Source of the DNA: Nocardioides seonyuensis
Lineage (GTDB): Bacteria > Actinomycetota > Actinomycetes > Propionibacteriales > Nocardioidaceae
Assembly (NCBI RefSeq): GCF_004683965.1
Contig: NZ_CP038436.1
Span: forward strand, 992,001 to 1,056,000
Direction of reading: 5' to 3'
Length of the DNA stretch: 64,000 bases
Both the position numbers and the translations under genes were made by a program. The notes under the pieces are model-generated. The model had not been told where the DNA came from and searched no databases. It saw only the letters and a list, made by a program, of their open reading frames with translations. Within the stretch, counting starts at the first letter, position 1. The number at the start of each line of letters is the position of its first letter. Positions 14,603 through 23,404 of the stretch are shown here, piece after piece.

Positions 14603-17002
14603 ATGACCACTGACCCGGGCGACCCCTTCGTTCGCGTCCGCGGCGCCAGCGAGCACAACCTGCGCAACGTCGACGTCGACATCCCCCGCGACGCCATGGT
14701 CGCGTTCACCGGTGTCTCCGGCTCGGGCAAGTCCTCGCTGGCGTTCGGCACGTTGTACGCCGAGGCACAGCGCCGCTACTTCGAGTCCGTGGCGCCCTAC
14801 GCACGACGACTGCTGCAGCAGGTCGGTGCGCCGCACGTCCAGGAGATCACCGGGCTCCCACCTGCCGTGGCCCTCCAGCAGCGTCGCGGAGCGGCGACGT
14901 CCCGATCGTCGGTGGGAACCATCACCACGCTCTCCAACCTCCTGCGGATGCTCTACTCCCGGGCGGGCGACTACCCGCCGGGTGCGGACCACCTCGCAGC
15001 TGAGGCGTTCTCCCCCAACACTGTCGCTGGCGCCTGCCCACGCTGCCACGGCCTGGGTGTCGTGCACGACGTCACCGAGGAGCTGCTCGTCCCGGACCGG
15101 TCGCTGAGCATCCGCGACGGGGCCATCGCCGCATGGCCCGGGGCCTGGCAGGGCGCCAACCTGCGCAGCATCGTCACCGGTCTGGGCATCGACATCGACC
15201 GGCCGTGGAGCAGGCTGAACAAGAAGGACCGCGACTGGCTGCTCTTCACCGACGAGCAGCCCTCCGTCCTGATCAAGCCCCAGCGCGACCGGATCGACCA
15301 CGGCTACTACGGCAAGTTCTGGAGCGCGCGCAAGCACGTCATGCACACGCTCGCCGACTCCAAGAGCGAGCGGATGCGCGAGCGTGCCCTTCGGTACGTC
15401 GAGGACGCGCCCTGCCCCGACTGCCGCGGCAGTGGGCTGCGTCCCGAGGCCATCGCGGTCAGCTTCGCCGGCCGATCCATAGCCGAGGTCAACCAGCTCC
15501 CCTTCGTCGACCTCGTCGAGATGCTCCGGCCCATCGCGGCCGCCCCGGAGGAGATGGGGGAGGTCGCGGTCCGGATCTGTGCCGACCTGCTGGCCCGGGT
15601 GGAGGTGCTCCTGCACCTGGGGCTGGGCTACCTCAGCCTCGGACGCAGCTCGACGACGCTCTCGCCGGGCGAGGCGCAACGTCTGCGGATCGCCACCCAG
15701 CTGCGCTCCGGGCTGTTCGGGGTCGTCTACGTCCTGGACGAGCCGTCCGCTGGCCTGCACCCCGCGGATGCCCAGCCACTCCTCGACGTTCTCGATCGGC
15801 TGACGGCGTCCGGCAACTCGCTCTTCGTCGTGGAGCACGACCTCGACGTCGTACGCCGCGCCGACTGGGTCGTCGACATCGGCCCGGGTGCGGGCGAGGC
15901 CGGGGGCCGGGTGCTCTACAGCGGTCCTGTCGCGGGGCTCGAGGACGTCGCCGAGTCCGCGACCAGCGCGCATCTCTTCGGACGCGCCGAGGAGCTGGCT
16001 CACGACGTCCGCACCCCGCAGGGCTGGCTGGAGCTGACCGGAGTGTCCCGCCACAACCTGCGCGACGTGTCCGTCGAGATCCCCCTCTGTGTCCTGACCG
16101 CCGTCACGGGGGTGTCAGGCTCCGGCAAGTCCACCCTGGTCAGCCAGGTGCTCGCCGACGACCCGAAAGCCCTCGAGTCGTTCGATCGGCTGGTGCTCGT
16201 CGACCAGCGTCCGATCGGCCGCACGCCGCGGTCGAACCTCGCGACCTACACCGGGATGTTCGACGCGGTGCGCAAGCTGTACGCCGCCACCGACGCGGCC
16301 CGGGCCCGTGGCTACGGCGCTGGGCGCTTCTCCTTCAACGTGCCCGAGGGACGCTGCGAGACCTGCCAGGGCGAGGGCTTCGTCGCGGTCGAGCTGCTCT
16401 TCCTGCCCGGCACCTACGCCCCGTGCCCGACGTGCCACGGCGCCCGCTACAACGCCGAGACCCTCGAGATCACCTACCGCGGCACGAACGTCGCAGAGCT
16501 GCTGGCCATGCCGGTTGACCTGGCCGCGACGTTCCTTGCCGACGTGCCGGCCGCGGCGCGCAGCCTCGAGACGCTGCGCGACGTGGGACTGGGCTACCTG
16601 CGACTGGGCCAGCCCGCGACCGAGCTCAGCGGTGGAGAGGCTCAGCGCATCAAGCTCGCCACCGAGCTCCAGCGGGCACGCCGCGGCCACGCGCTCTACC
16701 TCCTCGACGAGCCGACCACGGGGCTGCACCCCTCCGACGTCGCGCTGCTGCTGCGCCAGCTGCACCGGCTCGTCGACGCCGGCAACACGGTGGTGCTCGT
16801 CGAGCACAACCTCGACGCCATCGCCACCGCCGACTGGGTCATCGACCTCGGGCCAGGAGGAGGGGACGCGGGCGGGCAGGTGATCGCCACCGGGACACCG
16901 GCCGAGGTCGCGCTGGTCGAAGGCAGCGCGACGGCGCCGTACCTCGCACAACGGCTCAGCAAGATGGCTCCGCAAGGACTGAGCCACCCCGAAATGACCT
17001 GA
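14603..17002 (+). CDS. UvrA2-like excinuclease ABC subunit A paralogue
   Basis: A 799-residue UvrA-type ATPase, shorter than canonical UvrA (about 950), consistent with UvrA2 proteins that lack the UvrB-binding region. Two ABC modules are visible. The first has Walker A GVSGSGKS at residues 37-44 and signature LSPGEAQRLR. The second has GVSGSGKST and LSGGEAQRIKLA. Zinc-module cysteines appear as CPRCHGLG, CPDCRGSG, CETCQGEG and CPTCHGARY. Such paralogues are linked to tolerance of DNA-intercalating drugs in producers and other actinobacteria. The start is ATG 14603 with GGAGG four bases upstream, and homology begins here. It ends in a strong hairpin that overlaps the stop codon. Confidence 0.9.
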   Translation: MTTDPGDPFVRVRGASEHNLRNVDVDIPRDAMVAFTGVSGSGKSSLAFGTLYAEAQRRYFESVAPYARRLLQQVGAPHVQEITGLPPAVALQQRRGAATSRSSVGTITTLSNLLRMLYSRAGDYPPGADHLAAEAFSPNTVAGACPRCHGLGVVHDVTEELLVPDRSLSIRDGAIAAWPGAWQGANLRSIVTGLGIDIDRPWSRLNKKDRDWLLFTDEQPSVLIKPQRDRIDHGYYGKFWSARKHVMHTLADSKSERMRERALRYVEDAPCPDCRGSGLRPEAIAVSFAGRSIAEVNQLPFVDLVEMLRPIAAAPEEMGEVAVRICADLLARVEVLLHLGLGYLSLGRSSTTLSPGEAQRLRIATQLRSGLFGVVYVLDEPSAGLHPADAQPLLDVLDRLTASGNSLFVVEHDLDVVRRADWVVDIGPGAGEAGGRVLYSGPVAGLEDVAESATSAHLFGRAEELAHDVRTPQGWLELTGVSRHNLRDVSVEIPLCVLTAVTGVSGSGKSTLVSQVLADDPKALESFDRLVLVDQRPIGRTPRSNLATYTGMFDAVRKLYAATDAARARGYGAGRFSFNVPEGRCETCQGEGFVAVELLFLPGTYAPCPTCHGARYNAETLEITYRGTNVAELLAMPVDLAATFLADVPAAARSLETLRDVGLGYLRLGQPATELSGGEAQRIKLATELQRARRGHALYLLDEPTTGLHPSDVALLLRQLHRLVDAGNTVVLVEHNLDAIATADWVIDLGPGGGDAGGQVIATGTPAEVALVEGSATAPYLAQRLSKMAPQGLSHPEMT

Positions 17003-17023
17003 GCCCCGCACCGGGCGGGGCTC
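17001..17023. terminator. Bidirectional hairpin between uvrA2-like gene and tRNA-Tyr
   Basis: GAGCCCCGC (17001-17009) and GCGGGGCTC (17015-17023) make a perfect 9-bp stem with a 5-base loop. It starts within the uvrA2-like stop codon and ends three bases from the tRNA 3' end, so it can serve both converging transcripts. There is no T-tract. Confidence 0.7.
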
Positions 17024-17025
17024 AG

Positions 17026-17108
17026 TGGCAGATGAAGGATTCGAACCTTCGAAGGCGTAAGCCGACGGATTTACAGTCCGCTCCCATTGGCCGCTCGGGC
17101 AATCTGCC
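17026..17108 (-). tRNA. tRNA-Tyr (anticodon GTA)
   Basis: An 83-base class II tRNA on the minus strand. The acceptor arms GGCAGAT and ATCTGCC pair fully, with discriminator A at 17026. The anticodon loop reads CTGTAAA, giving GTA. The long variable arm and the GGTTCGAATCC T-arm are present. CCA is not encoded. It is convergent with the uvrA2-like gene and divergent from the YajQ gene. Confidence 0.97.
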
Positions 17109-17212
17109 ATGTTGTGCTCGACCCCCGTTGAGGGGGCTGAGAACAAGACGGAAGAATAGCGCAGGCACCACACCGGATCGAATCGCCGGGGGGACCCGGC
17201 CGGGAGGTAGAC

Positions 17213-17704
17213 ATGGCTGACTCGAGCTTCGACATCGTGAGCAAACTCGACCGGCAGGAGGTCGACAACGCGCTCGGACAAGCCGCTCGCGAGGTCGCGA
17301 CCCGCTTCGACTTCAAGGGCACCGGGGCCACCATCGAGTGGAAGGGCGAGCAGGCGATCGAGATCAGCGCCAGCGCCGACGACCGGGCCAGCGCCGTGCT
17401 CGACGTCTTCAAGGACAAGCTGATCAAGCGCAACCAGAGCCTGAAGATCCTCGACGCCTCCGAGCCGCGGCAGTCGGGCCAGGTCTCCAAGATCGACATC
17501 ACGCTCAAGGAGGGCATCACCTCCGAGGACGCCAAGAAGATCTCCAAGCTCATCCGCGACGAGGGCCCCAAGGGCGTGAAGGCGCAGATCCAGGGCGACG
17601 AGCTGCGCATCTCCTCCAAGAAGCGCGACGACCTCCAGGCGGTCCAGAAGCTCGTCAAGGAGCAGGACCTCGACTTCGCGGTCCAGTTCACCAACTACCG
17701 CTGA
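17213..17704 (+). CDS. YajQ family nucleotide-binding protein
   Basis: A 163-residue member of the YajQ/UPF0234 family, whose homologues bind cyclic di-GMP or nucleotides and tRNA. The diagnostic N-terminus [44 protein letters not shown] and the end [10 protein letters not shown] are all present at full length. The physiological role in actinobacteria is not established. GGGAGG six bases before the ATG is a good ribosome site. The next gene starts two bases after its stop. Confidence 0.92.
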   Translation: MADSSFDIVSKLDRQEVDNALGQAAREVATRFDFKGTGATIEWKGEQAIEISASADDRASAVLDVFKDKLIKRNQSLKILDASEPRQSGQVSKIDITLKEGITSEDAKKISKLIRDEGPKGVKAQIQGDELRISSKKRDDLQAVQKLVKEQDLDFAVQFTNYR

Positions 17705-17706
17705 TC

Positions 17707-18132
17707 ATGGTGGCCAGGGACCGCGACGAGCAGGGCCGGCCGCGCCAGGCCAGGCCCCGCGACGAGCTCGGCCGACCCCTGCCGTACGACGCCACGGGGG
17801 TGGAGCCGGTCTCGGAGGACCCGTTGCCGCCGCTGGAGACGGTGCGGTTCGCCCTCGAGCTGCTCGACCGGGGGCGGCCGTTCTCGGCCCACGAGGTCTT
17901 CGAGGCCCGCTGGAAGAACGCTCCCGCGGTCGAGCACGATCTCTGGCAGGGACTGGCCCAGCTGTGCGTCGGGCTGACCCACGCGCTGCGCGGCAACACC
18001 ACCGGCGCCCGGCGGCTGCTCGAGCGTGGCAACGGCCGGCTCGAGCGCTACGCCGCCGCCGGCGGCCCGACCTACGGACTGGACCTGGCGCAGTTCCGGT
18101 CGCGGATCCACCGCGAGGCCGGCGCCGACTGA
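17707..18132 (+). CDS. DUF309 domain-containing protein
   Basis: A 141-residue protein. A basic, flexible N-terminus of about 35 residues is followed by the helical DUF309 domain with RPFSAHEVFEARWK, LWQGLAQLCVGLTHALRGN and ARRLLERGNGRL, which carry the conserved His-Glu and Trp. The biochemical function of the family is unknown. It begins two bases after the YajQ gene and is likely co-transcribed with it. Confidence 0.85.
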   Translation: MVARDRDEQGRPRQARPRDELGRPLPYDATGVEPVSEDPLPPLETVRFALELLDRGRPFSAHEVFEARWKNAPAVEHDLWQGLAQLCVGLTHALRGNTTGARRLLERGNGRLERYAAAGGPTYGLDLAQFRSRIHREAGAD

Positions 18133-18143
18133 CGTCCCGCTGG

Positions 18144-18497
18144 TCAGATCGGGATGCCGACGCGCTGGATCCAGAACAGGCCGCACACGACGATCCAGGC
18201 TGCACTCGACGCGACGAGGACGGTCGTGGCCCTGGGCCACCACCACGAGACCGCAAGACCCAGCGTCGTCAGGATCGCGGGGACTCCCCCGACGACCGCC
18301 AGCGCGATGACGCCCCACATGCCCATACCGCCCATCGGGTCTTCTTCGGCCGACTCGCGCGCACCACGGAGCAGCTCGAGGGCGCCGACGCCGGCGAGGA
18401 CGACAACCAGCGCGACGAACGCGACACCCAGCCATGTCAGGAGCCCCAGCGACCTCGGGCCTTTCTCGTGCTGGACAGGAAACGTGCGATCAGCCAC
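18144..18497 (-). CDS. Small membrane protein, three predicted helices
   Basis: A 117-residue protein starting VADRTF from GTG at 18497. The start is fixed by AGGAGG exactly six bases upstream, one of the best ribosome sites in the window. Hydrophobic helices lie at about residues 20-42, 55-78 and 84-108. Between the first two is an acidic Met/Gly-rich loop (EEDPMGGMGMWG). No family is recognised. It is convergent with the DUF309 gene (stops 11 bases apart) and divergent from the 18666 gene. Confidence 0.75.
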   Translation of the reverse strand: MADRTFPVQHEKGPRSLGLLTWLGVAFVALVVVLAGVGALELLRGARESAEEDPMGGMGMWGVIALAVVGGVPAILTTLGLAVSWWWPRATTVLVASSAAWIVVCGLFWIQRVGIPI

Positions 18498-18665
18498 GGG
18501 GTGCCTCCTGGAGCGAGTGATGAGTCGGCGAGCACTCCCAGCCTCGTGAGGGACGGCACGGGTGGCATCGGTACCCGTACTCAGGCACCCACCAGCCCGC
18601 TCGTGGCGTGTGACCCCGAACGCACTCGCTGGACCACAGCGTCCGGTAGCGAGTAGACCGGCCCC

Positions 18666-19568
18666 ATGCCCCACCCCGGCCCTCGAAGAGCGCGAGAGCT
18701 GTGGCTGCTGCTCGAACCCATCCACGCGGTCACCTACTTCTCGCCCGAGCCCTTGGCTGCGCTGAAGCACGCGGGCTATCGCGGTTTCTGGATGGGCTAC
18801 TTCGCGGGCCGGGCAGCGCCGCTCGGGCCGGTGTCCGCAGAGCTGGTGCACGCGCTGTTCTACAACTTCGCGTTCGAGCACGTGAGTCGCGCGCTTCCCG
18901 ACGCCTGGGCGTTCGCTCCGCCAGGAGCCGCGCTGGAGGCCCGGGAGGCGGGTTCCGTCGCTGCGCTGACTCGCCATCTCGGCGACCTCGCGCAGGCACC
19001 GGCTGTCGCTCGGGCCGCCGAGATCGCCAGTGCGGCTGCCTCGTCGGCGCCGATGGAGGGTCGACCGCTCTTCGCTGCGAACCGGACGATCCCCGAGCCG
19101 GAGAAGCCGCTCGCCCGGTTGTGGCACGCCGCCACGTTGCTGCGGGAGCACCGAGGGGACGCCCACGTCGCTGCGCTCGTCGCTGCCGGGATCAGCGGTC
19201 GCGAGTCCCACGTGCTCCATGCGCTCCACAGCGGCACCTCGGAGGAGGTGTACGTCACCGCACGCAACCTCGGCGCCGAGGAGTGGAGGAGCATCCTCGA
19301 CCGCCTGCAGGAGCGCGGACTCGTTGCCGGCTCCGGTGGCCTCACCGAGTCGGGAGCCGCCACCAAGCAGACGATCGAGGACCGGACGGACGCACTGGCG
19401 TGGACGGCGTTCGACCACCTGGGAGAAGCGCGGGTCGATGAGCTGCTCGGGGCACTGCGCCCGATCACGGCGGCGGTGGTTGCCGCGGGGGAGATACCGA
19501 CGCATTCTCCGATGGGTCTCGACCTCACCGACTCGGCCGCAGCCCGCGCTCCTGCCCCCTCGGGCTGA
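18666..19568 (+). CDS. SCO6745-family (SalK-like) protein
   Basis: A 300-residue all-helical protein of the actinobacterial SCO6745 family. The family signature is at the N-terminus: LWLLLEPIHAVTYFSPE, then GFWMGYFAGRAAPLGPVSAELVHALFYNF. The C-terminal half contains a winged-helix-like part (EEWRSILDRLQERGLV, LTESGAATKQTIEDRTDAL). The biochemical role is unsettled; homologues occur near natural-product genes. The stop is three bases from that of the convergent cobalamin-binding gene, with no room for a terminator. Confidence 0.8.
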   Translation: MPHPGPRRARELWLLLEPIHAVTYFSPEPLAALKHAGYRGFWMGYFAGRAAPLGPVSAELVHALFYNFAFEHVSRALPDAWAFAPPGAALEAREAGSVAALTRHLGDLAQAPAVARAAEIASAAASSAPMEGRPLFAANRTIPEPEKPLARLWHAATLLREHRGDAHVAALVAAGISGRESHVLHALHSGTSEEVYVTARNLGAEEWRSILDRLQERGLVAGSGGLTESGAATKQTIEDRTDALAWTAFDHLGEARVDELLGALRPITAAVVAAGEIPTHSPMGLDLTDSAAARAPAPSG

Positions 19569-19571
19569 GGC

Positions 19572-20201
19572 TCACCCCTGAGGCGTGCCACGGACGGCCA
19601 GCGCACCGACCGCGGCCACCGGGTCGGGCGGGAGGAGCTGCGCGCCGACGAGATGGGCGACCTCGTGGTCGGCCCCCCGCCCGGCGACGTAGACCGTGTG
19701 CCGCTCGCCGAGCTTGCGCAGGGCCGAGGCGTGCGCCGTGAGCGCCGTACGACGCGTGGCCGCCAGCACCACGGCGTCCGCGGCCGAGGTGCGCGCGGCC
19801 CCCACGATCGCCGTGACCGGCGTGTCCGCCCCGAGGTAGCGCACCCGACAGCCCTGCTCGCCGAGCAGCAAGCCGAAGCAGAGCAGCGCGATCTCGTGCC
19901 GCTCACCCGGCGGGCAGCCGAGGATGACCACCGGGGCGCCGACCCGCCTCGTGGCCGAGGAGGTGGCGAGGGTCGTGAGACGTCGGGTCAGCAGGCTGGT
20001 GAAGAAGTGCTCGTGCGCCACCGACAGCGTGCCGCTCTCCCACCGGTCGCCGATCTCCTGGAGGAACGGCAGGATCACCTCGGACACCGCCCGCTGCAGC
20101 GGCAGGTCCCGAAGCAGGTCGGCGAGGGCCTCGTCGACGGCCTCGGCGTCGAAGGACTCGACACCGTCCCACAGGCTGACCGCGGGGTCAGTGATCGTCA
20201 C
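19572..20201 (-). CDS. Stand-alone B12-binding protein with CarH photoreceptor signature
   Basis: A 209-residue protein made of a helical cap (about residues 15-85) and a Rossmann B12-binding domain (about 88-205). The cap has Trp54, nine residues, then Glu64-His65. This Wx9EH motif contacts the adenosyl group in CarH/LitR-type light sensors. The Rossmann domain has PGERHEIALL with His102 as the predicted lower cobalt ligand, and the following RYLGADTPV also matches CarH. What is missing is the N-terminal MerR DNA-binding domain. The GTG start at 20201 has TAGCCT six bases upstream and no room for a longer protein. It may sense light or adenosylcobalamin through a protein partner. Methyltransferase-type activity is less likely because no catalytic domain is attached. 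Confidence 0.82.
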   Translation of the reverse strand: MTITDPAVSLWDGVESFDAEAVDEALADLLRDLPLQRAVSEVILPFLQEIGDRWESGTLSVAHEHFFTSLLTRRLTTLATSSATRRVGAPVVILGCPPGERHEIALLCFGLLLGEQGCRVRYLGADTPVTAIVGAARTSAADAVVLAATRRTALTAHASALRKLGERHTVYVAGRGADHEVAHLVGAQLLPPDPVAAVGALAVRGTPQG

Positions 20202-20207
20202 CTCGGC

Positions 20208-20213
20208 AGGCTA
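20208..20213 (-). promoter_or_regulatory. -10 hexamer of leaderless B12-protein gene
   Basis: TAGCCT on the minus strand lies six bases before the GTG at 20201. It argues against a longer N-terminus with a DNA-binding domain. Confidence 0.4.
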
Positions 20214-20247
20214 CCTGCGGCCGCCCCGCGCGTGGAATCACCGGACC

Positions 20248-21531
20248 TCACACCAAGAAGGTGAACAGCGGCGAGTCAGGCGGGACCCGCTCGATCTTGG
20301 GAGGCGCGGCCTCCATGCGCGCCAACAGCGCCGGCAGGTCGGCGGGGTCGCCGAGCTCGATGCCGACCAGGGCGGGCCCGACCTCGCGGTTGGAGCGCTT
20401 GACGTACTCGAAGAGGGTGATGTCGTCGTCGGGCCCGAGCACGTCGTCGAGGAAGCGGCGCAGCGCGCCCGGCTCCTGCGGGAACTCCACGAGGAAGTAG
20501 TGCTTGCGACCCTCCCAGAGCAGCGCGCGCTCGAGGACGTCGGCGTAGCGCGACACGTCGTTGTTGCCGCCCGAGAGGATGCACAGCACCTCGGCGCCGG
20601 GCTCAGGCGTCCACGCGTGGCCGAGGGCGGCAGTCGGCAGTGCCCCGGCAGGCTCGGCGATGATCCCGTCGGACTGGTAGAGCGCCAGCATCTCCTGGCA
20701 CACGCGCCCCTCGGGCACGGACACGACGGTGAGCGGCGGGCTTCCCGGGACAGCGCCGGCGATGACGTCGTACGGCGTCCGCCCGGCGCGGCGCACGGCA
20801 GCACCGTCGACGAAGGTGTCGACCTCGGGAAGGTCGACCGGCCCGCCGGCGGCGAGCGCCGCTGCGAGCGAGGCGGCTCCTCCGGGTTCGACCGCGACGA
20901 CCTCGACCTGCGGGTGGTGGCCGGCCAGCCAGGCGACCACGCCGGCGAGCAGGCCGCCCCCGCCGACGGGTACGACGACCACGTCGGGCGCGCGACCGAG
21001 CTGGGCGAACGCCTCGGCGACCACGGTGCCCTGCCCCGCGACCGTGCGCGGGTCGTCGAAGGCGTGCACGAGCGTCGCGCCGGTGTCGGCCGCATGCCGC
21101 ACGGCGGCCTCGGACGCGTCGTCGTAGGTGTCCCCCACGATGCGTACGACGACCCGGTCGCCACCCAGCACCGCGATCCGCTCGCGCTTCTGGCGTGGCG
21201 TGGTCGCAGGGACGAAGACGGTGCCGTCGACGCCGAGGCTCGCGCAGGCGACCGCGAATCCCTGGGCGTGGTTGCCGGCGCTGGCGCACACCACTCCGCG
21301 CGACCGTGCCTCGTCGTCGAGCTGGAGGATGAGGTTGTGGGCGCCGCGCACCTTGTAGGACCTGACCTGCTGCAGGTCCTCGCGCTTGAGCAGCACCTCG
21401 CAGCCGTAGGCCGCGGAGAGTCGCTGGTTGCGGTGGAGCGGCGTCGTCTCCACGACTCCCACGAGTCGAGCGGCGGCGTCGTCGACGTCGGCAGCGGTCA
21501 CGACGGGCTCACCGGCTGGCAGGTCTGGCAC
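20248..21531 (-). CDS. ilvA: Threonine ammonia-lyase (threonine dehydratase)
   Basis: PLP enzyme that deaminates threonine to 2-oxobutanoate, the first step to isoleucine. The 427-residue protein has the PLP lysine in VRSYKVRGAHN (Lys60), the ASAGNHAQG substrate loop and the VPVGGGGLL phosphate loop. A single ACT-like regulatory segment at the C-terminus (KHYFLVEFPQEPGALRRF onward) fits the shorter form of the enzyme. It lies 17 bases after cysA on the same strand, so it may be read with the sulfate operon. However, TATCGT seven bases before its GTG suggests a separate leaderless promoter. Confidence 0.94.
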   Translation of the reverse strand: MPDLPAGEPVVTAADVDDAAARLVGVVETTPLHRNQRLSAAYGCEVLLKREDLQQVRSYKVRGAHNLILQLDDEARSRGVVCASAGNHAQGFAVACASLGVDGTVFVPATTPRQKRERIAVLGGDRVVVRIVGDTYDDASEAAVRHAADTGATLVHAFDDPRTVAGQGTVVAEAFAQLGRAPDVVVVPVGGGGLLAGVVAWLAGHHPQVEVVAVEPGGAASLAAALAAGGPVDLPEVDTFVDGAAVRRAGRTPYDVIAGAVPGSPPLTVVSVPEGRVCQEMLALYQSDGIIAEPAGALPTAALGHAWTPEPGAEVLCILSGGNNDVSRYADVLERALLWEGRKHYFLVEFPQEPGALRRFLDDVLGPDDDITLFEYVKRSNREVGPALVGIELGDPADLPALLARMEAAPPKIERVPPDSPLFTFLV

Positions 21532-21538
21532 CCGTCAA

Positions 21539-21544
21539 ACGATA
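21539..21544 (-). promoter_or_regulatory. -10 hexamer ahead of ilvA
   Basis: TATCGT on the minus strand lies seven bases before the ilvA GTG, in the 17-base gap after cysA. Confidence 0.35.
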
Positions 21545-21548
21545 GGGG

Positions 21549-22526
21549 TCAGCCGACGAGCTCCATGCGTCGTACCACCTTGGCCCCCGGCGTGGGCGTG
21601 AGCCAGACGCGCGCACCCTCGGCGAGTCCCAGCGCCCGGGCGTGGGTGCGGGTCATGACGACGGCGACGTCCTCGCCGGTGACGGTCCGGGCGGTGATCC
21701 GCACCTCGAAGCCGACCCGCAGCAACCGGGTGATCGTCGCCTCGACGGCCCCCGCGGTGCTGGACGCCAGGGAGACGTCGACGTCGTGGGGCCGCAGCGT
21801 CACGCCCCCGAGGTGGGTGACCTCGCCGAGGAACGACATCACGAAGTCGTTGGCAGGCTCGTCGTAGAGCTGGTCAGGGGTTCCCACCTGCTCGACCCGG
21901 CCCTCGTTGATGACCACGATCTCGTCGGCGACCTCGAGGGCCTCCTCCTGGTCGTGGGTCACGAAGACGGTGGTCACGTGCACCTCGTCGTGGAGCCGCC
22001 GCAGCCAGTCGCGCAGCTCGCGGCGGACCTTGGCGTCCAGGGCCCCGAACGGCTCGTCGAGCAGCAGGACCGTGGGCTCCACGGCGAGCGCCCGGGCCAG
22101 CGCCATCCGCTGGCGCTGGCCGCCGGAGAGCTGGGAGGGGAGCCGGTGGCCGAACTGCGAGAGGTGGACGAGCTCCAGCAGCTCGTCGACGCGACGGGTG
22201 ACCTCCGCCTTGGGCCGCTTGCGGATCTCGAGGCCGAAGGCGACGTTCTTGGCGACGGTCATGTGCTTGAAGACCGCGTAGTGCTGGAAGACGAAGCCCA
22301 CGTTGCGCTTCTGCGCGGGGAGGTGGGTGGCGTCGACGCCCTCGATGGTGACCGCCCCGCTGTCGGCCTTCTCGAGGCCCGCGATGATGCGCAGCAGGGT
22401 GGACTTCCCACCGCCGCTGGGGCCCAGGAGGGCCGTGAGCTGACCGGTCGGGAGGGAGACGTTGACGTCGTCGAGGGCGACGAAGTCGCCGAAGGACTTG
22501 TTCAGGCCGGAGACCTCGATGCTCAT
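21549..22526 (-). CDS. cysA: Sulfate/thiosulfate ABC importer ATPase
   Basis: A 325-residue ATPase that powers sulfate uptake with the two permeases encoded just upstream. It shows Walker [10 protein letters not shown], signature [15 protein letters not shown], Walker [12 protein letters not shown] and switch [14 protein letters not shown]. The C-terminal 90 residues form the TOBE-like regulatory domain ([12 protein letters not shown]). It is the fourth gene of sbp-cysT-cysW-cysA, with an 11-base gap after cysW. Operon order and the companion sulfate-binding protein favour sulfate over molybdate. Confidence 0.92.
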   Translation of the reverse strand: MSIEVSGLNKSFGDFVALDDVNVSLPTGQLTALLGPSGGGKSTLLRIIAGLEKADSGAVTIEGVDATHLPAQKRNVGFVFQHYAVFKHMTVAKNVAFGLEIRKRPKAEVTRRVDELLELVHLSQFGHRLPSQLSGGQRQRMALARALAVEPTVLLLDEPFGALDAKVRRELRDWLRRLHDEVHVTTVFVTHDQEEALEVADEIVVINEGRVEQVGTPDQLYDEPANDFVMSFLGEVTHLGGVTLRPHDVDVSLASSTAGAVEATITRLLRVGFEVRITARTVTGEDVAVVMTRTHARALGLAEGARVWLTPTPGAKVVRRMELVG

Positions 22527-22537
22527 GCGTGGACCTT

Positions 22538-23404
22538 TCAGTGCTGGTTCTTGGGACGGATGATCGCCACGACGACGATGCAGGCGACGGAGACCATCGC
22601 CAGGAGGAATGCGGTCGCGTAGGCGCCCTGCTGGTCGAAGTTGAGGTACTTCTCCTCCACCACGAGCGTCGCCGTCCGGGTCTGGCCCAGGACGTTGCCC
22701 GAGACCACCTTGACCGCCCCGAACTCACCGAGCGACCGCGCGAGCGTGAGCACGACGCCGTAGATCACCCCCCACTTGATGGACGGCAGGGTGATGCGCC
22801 AGAACCGTTGTCCGGCGCTGGCGCCGAGGCTCTCGGCCGCCTGCTCCTGCTCGGTGCCTATCTCCTCCAGCACCGGCACGACCTCGCGGATCATCAGCGG
22901 CAGGGCGACGAACGTGGTCGCCATGATGATCCCCGGGGTGGAGAAGATGACCGTGAAGCCCCAGCCCTGGAGCGTCGGGCCGAACCACCCGTTGCGACCG
23001 CCGTACACGAGGACGAGCGCGAGCCCGACCACGATGGGCGAGACGGACAGGGGGAGGTCGAGCAGGGCGTTGAGGACCCGCTTCCCCGGGAACTCCTGGC
23101 GCACCAGGAGCAGGGAGACCCCGACGCCGAACAGGGTGTTGACCACCACCGACACCACGGCCACGTAGGCGCTCAGCCGGAGGGCGGACACGACGTCGGG
23201 GTCGTCGAAGAGCCCCTGCACCGAAGCCAGGCCACCGTCGAAGGTGTTCAGCACCACCAGGGACACCGGCCAGGCGACGAGGAGGAAGAGATAGGTCGTG
23301 GCGACGAGTCGCAGGACGTACGCCGTCGCGGTCGGCCGCGGCCGTCGGGTGCGCTCCGGCGCCCGCGCAGGCTCGTCGACCGGGCGGACGAGCGTGTCAG
23401 TCAC
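22538..23404 (-). CDS. cysW: Sulfate ABC importer permease CysW
   Basis: A 288-residue inner-membrane permease with six helices. The coupling-helix (EAA) loop reads [25 protein letters not shown], and [16 protein letters not shown] is typical of CysW. A basic, proline-rich N-terminus of about 30 residues precedes the first helix. The GTG start lies inside the cysT coding end (8-base overlap), so the two permeases are translationally coupled and presumably form the heterodimer. Confidence 0.92.
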   Translation of the reverse strand: MTDTLVRPVDEPARAPERTRRPRPTATAYVLRLVATTYLFLLVAWPVSLVVLNTFDGGLASVQGLFDDPDVVSALRLSAYVAVVSVVVNTLFGVGVSLLLVRQEFPGKRVLNALLDLPLSVSPIVVGLALVLVYGGRNGWFGPTLQGWGFTVIFSTPGIIMATTFVALPLMIREVVPVLEEIGTEQEQAAESLGASAGQRFWRITLPSIKWGVIYGVVLTLARSLGEFGAVKVVSGNVLGQTRTATLVVEEKYLNFDQQGAYATAFLLAMVSVACIVVVAIIRPKNQH

